A DNA stretch of 64,000 nucleotides from Antedon bifida (lineage: Eukaryota; Echinodermata; Crinoidea; Comatulida; Antedonidae): the NCBI GenBank assembly GCA_963402885.1, contig OY727095.1:17923001-17987000 (forward strand), given 5' to 3'. A program made the position numbers and the translations under genes. Of the stretch, positions 1 to 10,854 are shown piece by piece; position 1 is the stretch's first letter; the number at the start of each line of letters is the position of its first letter. The notes beneath the pieces were generated by a model, which did not search any database, was not told the DNA's origin, and was given only the letters and a program-made list of their open reading frames with translations.

Positions 1-915
1 AGGGCGCATGTAAACTTTTTACGATTCAACACCGCGTACGTTACCATGCGCGCTATGTCATTGACTCGATTATTTGTCCATTGGTAAACACATTTTTATG
101 TATTATTATTCTGAAAATAATTGAACTGTAAACATAATTCTTTTGAGTATTTGTTTATTTACATATCATTCCATCAGATCAACTATTTTTTATTTCCATT
201 ACATCCAACCAAACATGTAAAAAATGTAGTTAAAATATCGTACTATCTAGCGCGTACGACCATACGCGGTAGATTGTTTACTAAAAAATCATCGAAATTA
301 GACTATTCAACCTTGTTTTTGTAGTTGAGCCTCTCATGACCTGGGATTTGTTTGTCTTCCTATGCCAAGATAATATAGTTCTACAAGTTGAAGCCATGTG
401 CTTTTTTCTCTGAGAAATATTTATTATAAGTGCCAAAAAAAATGTTTTTTTCTCGATATGAAGCCTTTATTATTCAAATCTTTTAAAGAAAAATCACACA
501 TACCATAAAGAAGGTTCATTTATTTCATTTTTGAAACAATATTTGTGAAAATTACGTGAGGCTCAACTACAAAACCACCATTTTGTGATATGATGTCATC
601 GTAAGCCAATCAAAGCTGAGCTTTCCCGCGATCGGCAGAGCTCACGGTTGAATGATTTTGGATTCTGGCTATTTGATTGGTGGACGCGAATCACCCACAG
701 CGGAATGTTTTCTCTCGCGTGTACCAAGAAGTCACGTGATCTCTCTGTACTGAACGGTACTACACAAATTTAGAGCAATGAATTTGTACGAATTCCGTTA
801 AATAAACAACTCTATATATTTTATAAACATTTAATAACATATTTTATTGATATTTCCAATGTTGATATATAAAAGAAATTACTATAAAACGTAATTATAT
901 GTAATTATTTCAGCG
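1..915. repeat. Truncated copy of the hAT-like element found at 4170-5816
   Basis: This stretch is nearly identical to 4462-5376 (constant offset of 4461, with one difference seen near the right edge). It is therefore the middle part of a second copy of the element at 4170-5816. Its left end lies outside the window, and its right end is cut at 915 where a piece of another transposon begins. The short ORF at 121-324 recurs at 4582-4785 simply because the repeat recurs. It has no recognisable domain and I do not call it a gene. Confidence 0.8.
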
Positions 916-990
916 TGCGAATTCTTTGACACAAAAATGGCTTCTAATTTTCAATGTCGTAACTCTTTATATATAATAATGGCTCTGAAT
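916..990 (-). repeat. End fragment of the TIR element family seen whole at 19883-20706
   Basis: This 75-bp piece is close to the reverse complement of the left end of the element at 19883 (from GTGCGAATTCTTTGACACAA to the terminal GGCTCTGAAT). It sits directly against the left end of the next element at 991, giving the junction GGCTCTGAAT-ATATCCAGAGCC. Confidence 0.7.
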
Positions 991-1365
991 ATATCCAGAG
1001 CCATATATAGAGAGAGTTACGACTTCGAATGGATTAGAAGCCATGTTTGTGTCCAACTATTCCTATGTAGCGTATGGAGTTGAGTCTTTTGTTTTGAAAA
1101 TGTATAACGTTCAAAAGGCTTTAATTATCGAATTTAATATCAAAACAATCAATTTGATTAAAGGTTTTTGTTAAAATAATAAAAAAATTATAAAGTTACT
1201 GCGAACATGATTAAAAACAACAAAAATAGCAATTTCGGAACGGCTCTGGTTGTGCGCTCCATGCACGCTCTACGCGTGCGCGTTTAGTTTGTACAGCGAT
1301 TCTCTATAGTAATGCATTGTTTTTACATTTTGTTGTTTAAAACAGTCGGAGAGCCGCGTTGGGAA

Positions 1366-4031
1366 ATATGACCGTTATCGCTGAATTTTCGACTTCGCAT
1401 GACGTCATAAATTTTAGAAGCCCTCTCTCGGCACAGAAGCATCAACGTTTCGCGCGAAAACATTAGCATAAAGTATACGTCATTTAATAGCTGTTTAATA
1501 AACATTAGTAGGCGAAAAATTAACCATATATGGTAAGATCAGTTCCTTATATGTTTAAGATGTCGCAGGTCACCTAATTTTCTGAATAATTTGTTGGATT
1601 TGTTGTCAGCGACAATTTCTTTCCAAAGTTCGTGTGCGTCCGTCAAAACTGAAGTTTTCTAACAGGTGTTTGTTTACAAATTTTCCATTAGTGGGATTTG
1701 CATCCCATACAGTGAATTACCAAAAAACCGACGTATATGGATAGAGTAAGTATCAATAGTCTGTTTTACGTTAAAATTGGCTTGAAACCCTATTTAAGCT
1801 TCCTATAGCGAACATTTTAAAAAAGGTCCTCATGTCATATATTGTTACGTCTCGCGGCACTAGTTCCGTCGTGTGTGGTGCATGGTGTGTTGATTGTGGT
1901 TGTTGTAGGTGAGTATATGCACGACCTGGTGGATCGTTGTCGTATTATATCGGCCTAGGCCTAGTAACATGTTCTGTTAATAATTTAAATACTTTAGTTA
2001 CAATTTAGTATTATTAAAGTATCGTTACAATCCTACTCTATATTGAAGATCCATTGGGAAGTTTTAAAAAGATAATTAAGCAAATCGCAGCCTGATACAG
2101 GTATAGGCCTACCTATTCTATAGTTAAATATTTATTTATAGTAAAATTATGGACAACTGAGGGGTACAATTTATTTATAATATTAATAATTATTATTACA
2201 ATAAACAGACATAAGGAAATTTTGTATTTGCTGCTTTTTCATGGTAGGCCTATATCTGAAAATGTTTTCAGGTTGTTGAATAATTATACTGTATAACGAT
2301 GCAATGTTTTGTTCATATCATAGTGACAATTATTTAAATAGTTTCATTCATTACATTTCAGCTATTCATTTTCATTTTAGGTTTTTTGTTGGTATCAAGA
2401 CTCGACGATTTTCTGTCTCGTTCTTCAATATGAGGTTGGACGGTGGAAGCTGTAATGGTTTTCTCGATTTCAATATCATTGCTGCAGCTGATAGTTTTTC
2501 ATTTTATTCGCTAATAATAATATAACATATACATTCATACGCATTCAAGTTTTAGAAGCGTTTCAGATCAGTCAATGATAAGATATAAATTAAGTTGCAA
2601 TTGATTGATTGATTTACTTTATTAACCAGAGTCACACAGATACATACAATATAAACATATAAAACAATCATAAAATCAGTACAACCGTAAGATGCACGTA
2701 AGTTAATATGATATAGGCCTAGCTAGTTTGTTATGTTTGATGAACAAGGTGCTATTTAAATAAAAGCAAGTTTTTATATACAGTAGTAGTATTTACTATT
2801 TATATCAGTATTGTTTGAAAGATATTTGTATTAAAAACTGCTTTTTCACATTCTGTATACGTAAAAAAAAAATTGGTTGCTTGTGTGAAATGCAAGTTGT
2901 ATCTAATAAAGTAATATTTATATACAAGTGTGACATTTACTGCCAGATACTGAAATACTGAGTACCAACCAATCACTGTAACAATACTCAAGTAAATGAT
3001 GGACTTATATTTTTATATCTTGGTTTCAGCTGGGCCCATAATTATCTTTTTTAAAAACATGACCATATAAAAATACACGTTTGAGTCTCTGAAACAAACA
3101 TGCCCGATTTTATAAAACATTCCCCATATATAAATTGAAAATGGGTTATTTTTTTTTTTTTCCATTTATTGTTTTTTTAACAGTTTTTTATTTGTTCTGG
3201 GCCTAGTTTCTCCTTCAGGCTTCTTCTTGCTTGGTATATGAGCAGAGCTGGGATAGACCTACCACCAGCCTAGACTATAGAATACCCAGCTACTATTATT
3301 AACACTCACTAGGGTAGGCCTACCTATCTAATATTAGTATTATATCAGAATTACTCAGCCTAGCTAGGCCTAGAAAATACTATTTTTAGGCCTAGCTAGG
3401 CTAGAAATCAAGTAAGTAATTATAGTAGGTAGCCTTTCCTAGCTCAGAAACCAAATAGAACAATAATCGGGGAGCAAATTGAAATCTTAGGCCTATGACG
3501 TAATACACCTGCATGAAAACCGTATTGAACACAGACACGATTCGGTCCGGGACGATTCGTACCAGCTTCGTAAAACGTAAACAAAGTTTCAAAATGGCGA
3601 TTTTTCGATCGAAACAGAACAGAAATGTAGTAGGTTTGGTTTGATTAGTGGGAGTTGCATCCCAAGAAAGCTTAAAATTAGATTTTTATTTTAATAGATA
3701 GCTTAATAGTTTATCTTGAAAGGATTTTAAATTCGCTTTGAAACCTTATCTAGAAAATATGAAATTTAATGATTTTTTACCATCATTTAAAAAAAAATTA
3801 AAGTAAAAAAGTTTATACATAAAATAATGATATTTCTTGAAACAAAAAATCTGTGGAATTTAGATCACAGTTTTTATCATTATTTACGCTTGTAGTTCAA
3901 CTATTGAAATACGTTTATTGATTTCATTTAATATCAAAATTATACCATTTTCTAAGTGTACTAAAATAGCAAAAATTCCAACATTTTCCACGAAGCGCGC
4001 CCTCACAATGAATGAAATCAGTGATGCGTTA
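1366..4031. other. Internal region of the long TIR element; no gene seen
   Basis: It contains AT-rich DNA with scattered TAGGCCTA palindromes (about 1960-1975, 2110, 3300-3490). Only short ORFs without domain features occur, and I see no splice-consistent coding series. Confidence 0.6.
2601..2640 (-). repeat. Possible 3' tail of a LINE on the minus strand
   Basis: Read on the minus strand this is AATAAAG followed by a short (ATCA)n/(TCAA)n tail, the same arrangement as the 3' end of the intact LINE at 52635-56954 (AATAAA then ATCAATCAATCAA). No LINE coding sequence is visible next to it, so at most it is a strongly 5'-truncated copy. Confidence 0.4.
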
Positions 4032-4169
4032 CCAACGCGGCTTTCCGACTGAAAAATCATGTTCGCAGTAACTTTATGATTTCGTTATTATCTTAACAAA
4101 AACCTTTAAACAAATTGATTGTTTTGATATTAAATTCGATATTTAAAGCCTTGTGAATGTTATACATTT

Positions 4170-5816
4170 CTGGGGCGGATCCAGAGGGGGGGGGGGGGGG
4201 GGGGTCCACGGGGTCCGGACCCCCACTAAATTTTAAGGGTGCCCTTTTTTTAGAGGTTCAATATTTTATTTGTGTGACATATTTGTGTGTATATTAGTAT
4301 GCACAGAGTAGGCTACACTAACCCCAAAAATAAAAACAGAAATTTATCACAATGAGCGCGATGTTAAGTTACGGCGGCCGATCAAAGAGCATCGTGAGAG
4401 GTGGTGACGCGTGATGATCTCTACTTAAACTTCTAAAAATAGATCGTTTCACATACTACAGAGGGCGCATGTAAACTTTTTACGATTCAACACCGCGTAC
4501 GTTACCATGCGCGCTATGTCATTGACTCGATTATTTGTCCATTGGTAAACACATTTTTATGTATTATTATTCTGAAAATAATTGAACTGTAAACATAATT
4601 CTTTTGAGTATTTGTTTATTTACATATCATTCCATCAGATCAACTATTTTTTATTTCCATTACATCCAACCAAACATGTAAAAAATGTAGTTAAAATATC
4701 GTACTATCTAGCGCGTACGACCATACGCGGTAGATTGTTTACTAAAAAATCATCGAAATTAGACTATTCAACCTTGTTTTTGTAGTTGAGCCTCTCATGA
4801 CCTGGGATTTGTTTGTCTTCCTATGCCAAGATAATATAGTTCTACAAGTTGAAGCCATGTGCTTTTTTCTCTGAGAAATATTTATTATAAGTGCCAAAAA
4901 AAATGTTTTTTTCTCGATATGAAGCCTTTATTATTCAAATCTTTTAAAGAAAAATCACACATACCATAAAGAAGGTTCATTTATTTCATTTTTGAAACAA
5001 TATTTGTGAAAATTACGTGAGGCTCAACTACAAAACCACCATTTTGTGATATGATGTCATCGTAAGCCAATCAAAGCTGAGCTTTCCCGCGATCGGCAGA
5101 GCTCACGGTTGAATGATTTTGGATTCTGGCTATTTGATTGGTGGACGCGAATCACCCACAGCGGAATGTTTTCTCTCGCGTGTACCAAGAAGTCACGTGA
5201 TCTCTCTGTACTGAACGGTACTACACAAATTTAGAGCAATGAATTTGTACGAATTCCGTTAAATAAACAACTCTATATATTTTATAAACATTTAATAACA
5301 TATTTTATTGATATTTCCAATGTTGATATATAAAAGAAATTACTATAAAACGTAATTATATGTAATTATTTTAGCGAAAAATGGCGCAATTTGTTTACAA
5401 CGTTCGTGGCTAAAAACGATCATTTTCGGCAATGTTTTAGACCCTATATTTCGAAAACTACAAGTCAGATTTTCGTAATTCTTTCTTTATTGGAATATTG
5501 AAACAAAATACCAACAGATAATGTTTAAATTGATTGAAAAATAACAACTTTTAATTTTGCATCGTTATACCCTGCTGCTAATAAGTGTCATTTCCGGCGA
5601 ACTAGAAAGGTGCCATTTATCATGGATTTTGCGTGCGAGAGTGCCATTTCCGGCCATCTAAGTGTGTCCTGTAACAAAATTCGCTTCGCCACAACCCCCA
5701 CCATGGGGGGGGGGGGGGGGGGGGGGGCTGTGGCTCAAATACTCAATATCTGATGTGCCCTTTTTATCGGCGGACCCCCCCCCCCCCCCTCTCAAAAATG
5801 TCTGGATCCGCCCCAG
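4170..5816. mobile_element. hAT-like non-autonomous DNA element inserted in the right TIR of the long element
   Basis: The ends are inverted repeats, CTGGGGCGGATCCAG at the left and CTGGATCCGCCCCAG at the right, each followed internally by a poly-G or poly-C run. CxGGGGCGGATCCAG with a G-run is a familiar start of hAT-type elements in animals. The flanks CATTT (4165-4169) and CATTT (5817-5821) could be a 5-bp target duplication. The uninterrupted target, TTATACATTTTTTAAGC, is present in the sister element at about 6412-6428. hAT elements normally make 8-bp duplications, so the family call is tentative. There is no transposase ORF. Its interior (4462-5376) is repeated at 1-915, and diverged relatives of its flanks recur at 8787-8850 and 10020-10115. 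Confidence 0.6.
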
Positions 5817-5953
5817 CATTTTTTAAGCAAATGACTCGACTCCATACGCTACATAGGCATAGTTGGACACAAACATGGCCGGTGTGCACACCACGTGACT
5901 TTCTAAAATCCGTGAACGCAAAGTCGTAACTCTCTCTATATATGGCTCTGAAT

Positions 5954-6553
5954 ATATCCAGAGCCATATATAGAGAGAGTTACGACTTCGAATGGATTAG
6001 AAGCCGTGTTTGTGTCCAACTATTCCTATGTAGCGTATGGAGTTGAGTCTTTTGTTTTGAAAATGTATAACGTTCAAAAGGCTTTAATTATCGAATTTAA
6101 TATCAAAACAATCAATTTGTTTAAAGGTTTTTGTTAAAATAATAAAAAAATTATAAAGTTACTGCGAACATGATTTTAAACAACAAAAATAGCAATTTCG
6201 AAACGGTTCTGGTTGTGCGCTCCATGCACGCTCTACGCGTCGTGCATGTTTAGTTTGTACAGCGATTCTCTATAGTAATGCATTGTTTTTACATTTTGTT
6301 GTTTAAAATCATGTTCGCAGTAACTTTATGATTTCGTTATTATCTTAACAAAAACCTTTAAACAAATTGATTGTTTTGATATTAAATTCGATATTTAAAG
6401 CCTTGTGAATGTTATACATTTTTTAAGCAAATGACTCGACTCCATACGCTACATAGGCATAGTTGGACACAAACATGGCCGGCGTGCACACCACGTGACT
6501 TTCTAAAATCCGTGAACGCAATGCCGTAACTCTCTCTATATATGGCTCTGAAT
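5954..6553. mobile_element. Short MITE derived from the long TIR element
   Basis: The left arm (5954 to about 6180) and right arm (about 6307-6553) are near-perfect inverted copies of each other and match the ends of the long element at 991-5953. The whole is 600 bp. The arms join through a short non-coding centre (GTACAGCGATTCTCTATAGT region) also present just inside the left arm of the long element. It therefore looks like an internally deleted derivative. Because its right arm is uninterrupted, it shows the empty site for the hAT-like insertion. Confidence 0.75.
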
Positions 6554-6621
6554 ATATCCAGAGCCATATATATAAATTCTAATTTTCAATGTCGTAACTC
6601 TTTATATATATGGCTCTGAAT
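6554..6621. repeat. Micro-element made of two TIR ends only
   Basis: The sequence runs ATATCCAGAGCCATATATAT ... TATATATGGCTCTGAAT with only a few dozen bases between the ends. It recurs at 20707-20774 as the first part of the duplicated segment. It may be the remnant of a deleted element of the 19883-20706 family. Confidence 0.55.
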
Positions 6622-7504
6622 ATTATCATGTCAAATTAATATGTGATGAGAACCTCACCCCATAGTGTGTATCGACCCCAAAAAGGTGACAATAGCCAAG
6701 CTGTACATTTAATTGTTAAAAGTTGTTTTATTTTGTACAAATCATTTACCTCATTTTGTATTGTCTTCTGTTTTACAGTAAATTCCACCGATCCTTTATA
6801 AAAATAAATGTTCGTTTTTTAAGTATAAGAATAATAATAGGGCTAGAAATTTACGTTTGCTAGTTGTAAACAAATATAACTGGCAAAATCCATTGAACCA
6901 AATTAATTCTGAACAGATGAAAATGGAAATAACATCCAATATGGTATGTGTCGGTGTCTAGTATCAGTGTCTAATGTTTTTATTAGATTGGGCTTGCAAT
7001 CTCTTTTCTGAAAAATGAAAAATATTATCAGTTACTGTAATTTATTTAGGCAATTAACAAATATTAGTTATTTGTCATTGTAATTGTTTTGTCTTTTCAG
7101 AATGATCAGAAATTAAATATTAATATATGATAATTGTATATTATGGTACAAAGGTATTGTGAACACTAGGACCTTCAACATGCCATTGTTTTAATGATAA
7201 TGTATGTGCCATAATATTAATATCTGAATAACTTATTGGCTTAGCAGAAATAAAGCTTACTGTTAATACAATTCCTGTCACAATAATTAACACTAAAACA
7301 ATGATTGGATAAAAATCAATTTATCGTCATAGGTATAATTACGTACGTAACCATATAATAATAATAACTATATAATAGTAAACCTAGATTTATTTTAATT
7401 GGTGCTTGCATGTTTGTAATTTAGAAAATATTTTCTGATTATTTAAGATAAATGTACTTTTATAAATAGAAAAAATGTAAGGAAAGTTACTAGAAATTAT
7501 TTCT
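6622..7504. other. Non-coding part of the duplicated segment; holds both empty insertion sites
   Basis: No gene is visible. The sequence AGTTATTTGTCATTG (about 7066-7080) is the empty site for the 24.4 kb array. GATTTATTTTAATTGG (about 7387-7402) is the empty site for the single copy at 45962-47223. Confidence 0.8.
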
Positions 7505-8707
7505 TTCAAATAAAAAACTTCTCCCTCAAATAAACAACGCCTCCCTCAAATAGAGAATGCCTCCCTCGAATAAAGAACGCCTTCCTCAAATAAAAAACGC
7601 GTCCCTCGAATACAGAACGCCTCCCTCGAATAATGAACGTCTCCCTCGAATAAAGAACGCCTCCCTCGATTAAAGAACGCCTCCCTCGAAGAAAGAAAGC
7701 CTCCCTAGAATAAAGAACGCCTCCCTCGATTAAAGAACGCCTCCCTCGATTAAAGAACGCCTTCCTCGAATAAAGAAAGCCTCCCTCGAATAAAAAACGC
7801 CTCCCTCGAATAAAGAACAACTTCCTCGAATAAAGAACGCCTCTCTCGAATAAAGAACGCCTCCCTCGAATAAAGAACGCCTTCCTCAAATAACGAACTC
7901 CTCCCTCGAATAAAGAACGCCTCCCTCGAATAAAAAACTTCTCCCTCAAATAAAGAACGCCTCCCTCGAATAAAGAACGCCTTTCTCGAATAAAGAACGC
8001 GTCCCTCGAATAAGGAACGCGTCCCTCAAATAAAGAACGCCTTCCTCGAATAAAGAACGCCTCCCTCGAATAACGAACTCCTCCCTCGAATAAAGAACGT
8101 CTCCCTCGAATAAAAAACTTCTCCCTAGAATAAAGAACGCCTCCCTCGAATAAGGAACGCCTCCCTCAAATAAAGAACGCGTCCCTCGAATAAGGAACGC
8201 CTCCCTCAAATAAAGAACGCCTCCCTCGAATAAAGAACGCCTCCCTCGAATAAAGAACGTCTCCCTCGAATAAAGAACGTCTCCCTCGAATAAAGAACGC
8301 CTTCCTCGATTAAAGAACGTTTCCTTCGATTAAAGAACGCCTCCCTCGAATAAAGAACGCCTCTCTCGAATATAGAAAGCCTCCCTCGAATAAAGAACAC
8401 CTCTCTCGAATATAGAAAGCCTCCCTCGAATAAAGAACGCCTCCCTCGAATAAAGAACAACTTCCTCGAATAAAGAACGCCTTCCTCGAATAAAGAACGC
8501 GTCCCTCGAGTAAAGAACGCGTCCGTCGAATAAAGAACGTCTCCCTCGAATAAAGAACGCCTCCCTCGAATAAAGAACAACTCCCTCGAATAAAGAACGC
8601 CTCCCTCGAATAAAGAACGCCTTCCTCGAATAAAGAACAACTCCCTCGAATAAAGAACGCCTCCCTCGAATAAAGAAAGCCTCCCTCGAATAAAGAACGC
8701 CTCCCTT
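7505..8707. repeat. 20-bp minisatellite, about 60 units (copy A)
   Basis: The unit is CTCCCTCGAATAAAGAACGC, with variants such as CTCCCTCAAATAAAGAACGC, CTTCCTCGAATAAAGAACAA and CTCCCTCGATTAAAGAACGC. Twenty bases times three is sixty, so the minus strand stays open for long stretches and translates to an arginine-rich 20-residue repeat (FIRGRRSLFEGG type). I regard these ORFs as a by-product of the repeat. The array ends at CTCCCTTAAAACCTCCGG. Confidence 0.95.
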
Positions 8708-10160
8708 AAAACCTCCGGAACAATAAACGCCCTAAAATCATGCCGACATCAGGATCAGCATGTTGAGGTGATGTCTTTAATAGTAAACTTCTTAAAAAAT
8801 TGATCGTTTCACATACTACACAGCAGAGGGTCGATGTCAAATTTTTTTCGCGCTATTTTCGACACATTGCTGCTTTTCTCACGATGGCTCTAAAACGTAA
8901 ACAAAAAGATAGAGGCACAACAAGCCAAACATTGTGTCAAACTAGATAGGCCTCCTATCCGGTGTTTTAAACATATTATTAATAAAGATCATCATCTAGA
9001 CACCTCCGCAACGGCCCAGCAGATCCAGATAATGAAATCTATGCGAGAGTTTTTAAAAGTTTTTTGTTGTAATTCTCTTAAGGTTTCATAAAGCATGAAT
9101 TTCGATCTCTAAGATAGTCTTCGGTTTGCCGTATGCCTTATCGGCATTTTTTGCCGACATAGAAGATCTAGACCTAGATCGCGTGATCGCGCGCTATTGG
9201 ATTGTTTTATCTTTTCAAGCAAACAACGCAATTAAAGTTAAGGGATCGTCTAAATTGGACTTTAATTGACTATATGGTGTGGGTGTGGTGAACACCACAT
9301 GGAATTTATGATCCCTGAAGTTCACTCTTCTTTCCTAGGCAAACAAAGATAGATGACCCTATAGCGTTTATGATAATCGAAAGTACCACCTTCATCGGGG
9401 ACTTCCCCTGACGTTCGCATTAAACGCAAACAAGGCCATATTCATGGCTGCAGTCGAGTGTGCTAATTTGATTTGAGTCGAGTATAAATCTTCCAATAGT
9501 AACCCACACTCTAATAGTAACTTCCCTTCTAATAGTAACCCACCTTATAAGTCAAATCTATAATAATAACCCACTACTCTAATAGTAACCCATGGGAGTT
9601 ACAATTAGAGTCACAAAAACAATTGAAAAAATGACTAGTCGTTTATGATGCAGCCGTATTTTGAAAACAAAGAGATAACGCATGTTGATCTCAGGAGTGG
9701 GGGAGGATTGAGTGTTTTTGAGTTTATAAAATAAAGTTCAACGAAATTTGTTTATTTGTATTGTTTTATTATTTTGCTATGAGTTGCTGACCGGAAACGT
9801 TGGGGATGGGCTACTATTTTCAGGTTCCTAATTTAAGATTAGTAATAGTAACCCACTACTCTAATAGTAACCCACTACTCTAATAGTAACCCTCCTTCTA
9901 ATAGTAACCCACCCTAAAAAACAATCAAAGAACAATAACCCAGGGTTACAATTAGAAGATTTACGGTAGTGTTTACCGATCGACCGCCGACATAAGCTAT
10001 GCTCGTTTTTCTATTAGTATTAGCTATAAGGAAGTGTAATTTCCGGCGAACTGTTTATCATAATTTATTTAATTTTACGTGAGAGAGTACCATTTCCGGC
10101 CGGCCATCTAGAAGGGATGTCCTTTTAATGAATGAAATGAAAAAAAAAATTTAAAAAAAA
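8708..10160. other. Non-coding, diverged relative of the hAT-like element, with an AATAGTAACCC cluster
   Basis: The motif GATCGTTTCACATACTACA (about 8801) and the later TTTCCGGCGAAC and CCATTTCCGGCC motifs (about 10030-10110) appear in the same order as in the element at 4170-5816. This suggests an old relative. Between them, 9497-9611 and 9843-9945 contain a loose tandem of CTAATAGTAACCCACTA-like units. No coding region is seen. Confidence 0.55.
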
Positions 10161-10170
10161 TTGTGTTATT

Positions 10171-10200
10171 TAATAATAATAATAATAATAATAATAATAT
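10171..10200. repeat. (AAT)n microsatellite
   Basis: About ten AAT units. The duplicated copy near 50228-50255 is slightly shorter. Confidence 0.95.
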
Positions 10201-10721
10201 TTATTCGGTCATTTTTATACTATATTTCGATATCTGTTTTTGTGATAAGTGAGCAGTGCAATTTTCAGTTTATTTGGACAATAAAAGTTATCTGTATCTG
10301 TAAAAATTCGTTTTACCACATACCCCACAATTTTCATTTTTTTAATCACGTATTCACACTACTACCACTACTTTGTTTATGTTTCATGGCAACAATTTCG
10401 TACTACGCGCGTATCTGCTTCTTGGTTCTACGTCCTCTGTCACCGAATCATTCCAGTAGCACAATACATTTGATAACACGCCTCAATAATATAAATTAAT
10501 AACAATAGTAAAAATTACTAGAATTAATGGAATGAGTTATACTTATGATATATACTAATACTACAGAATTTGAATTAATTGATTAATACGATAATCAATA
10601 TAGTTTTTTTGTGAAGCAAACAATTGTTTTATGACGTCGACAGTAACGCGTATTTAGAACATAAATCCGGACACGCGATATTGTTTTTATGACGTACAAG
10701 TGTGGCACGCACACTGAAATG

Positions 10722-10729
10722 TATAAAAG
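10722..10729 (+). promoter_or_regulatory. TATA box of the coiled-coil kinase gene
   Basis: TATAAAAG lies 126 bases before the predicted start codon, and transcription would begin near 10752. ATGACGTCGAC (about 10631) and ATGACGTAC (about 10689) are CRE-like sites just upstream. The same promoter is duplicated at 50777. Confidence 0.7.
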
Positions 10730-10854
10730 GCACCGAGAACAGCGGAGCTCCTCATCATCAGTCGTCAGAATTGTTTTTTCTGGTTTTAAATACGACGAAT
10801 TAATTTACCTTTACGCATCCTAAATATTTGTATTTATACGTCTAAGCTAGAAAT

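Larger units (their letters stand above)
991..5953. mobile_element. Long TIR DNA element, non-coding, hosting a nested hAT-like insertion
   Basis: The left TIR (about 991-1365) starts ATATCCAGAGCCATATATAG and runs through the GTTACTGCGAACATGAT region to a CAGTCGGAGAGCCGCGTTGG block. Its reverse complement is found at 4032-4169 and, after an interruption, at 5817-5953, ending in TATATATGGCTCTGAAT. The TIRs are thus several hundred bases long. The internal 2.7 kb (1366-4031) has no credible ORF, so the element is non-autonomous. The right TIR is split by the hAT-like element at 4170-5816. Long TIRs with little else between them suggest a fold-back or large MITE-type element; I cannot assign a superfamily. 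A TA-rich target is suggested by the junctions but not proven. Confidence 0.7.

Noticed and set aside
121-324. 67-codon ORF repeated exactly at 4582-4785
   Set aside because: It lies inside a non-coding hAT-like repeat. Exact recurrence reflects the repeat copy, not protein conservation.
1-5376. Direct repeats 1-915 and 4462-5376 as terminal repeats of a retroelement
   Set aside because: The second copy lies inside an element with its own inverted ends, the DNA between has no coding capacity, and the first copy is broken off at a different transposon junction.
7506-8640. Long minus-strand ORFs with arginine-rich repeats (also at 47345-48699)
   Set aside because: They follow entirely from a 20-bp tandem repeat with no stop in the unit. 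Several overlapping frames are open at once, and there is no promoter, splice or domain evidence.
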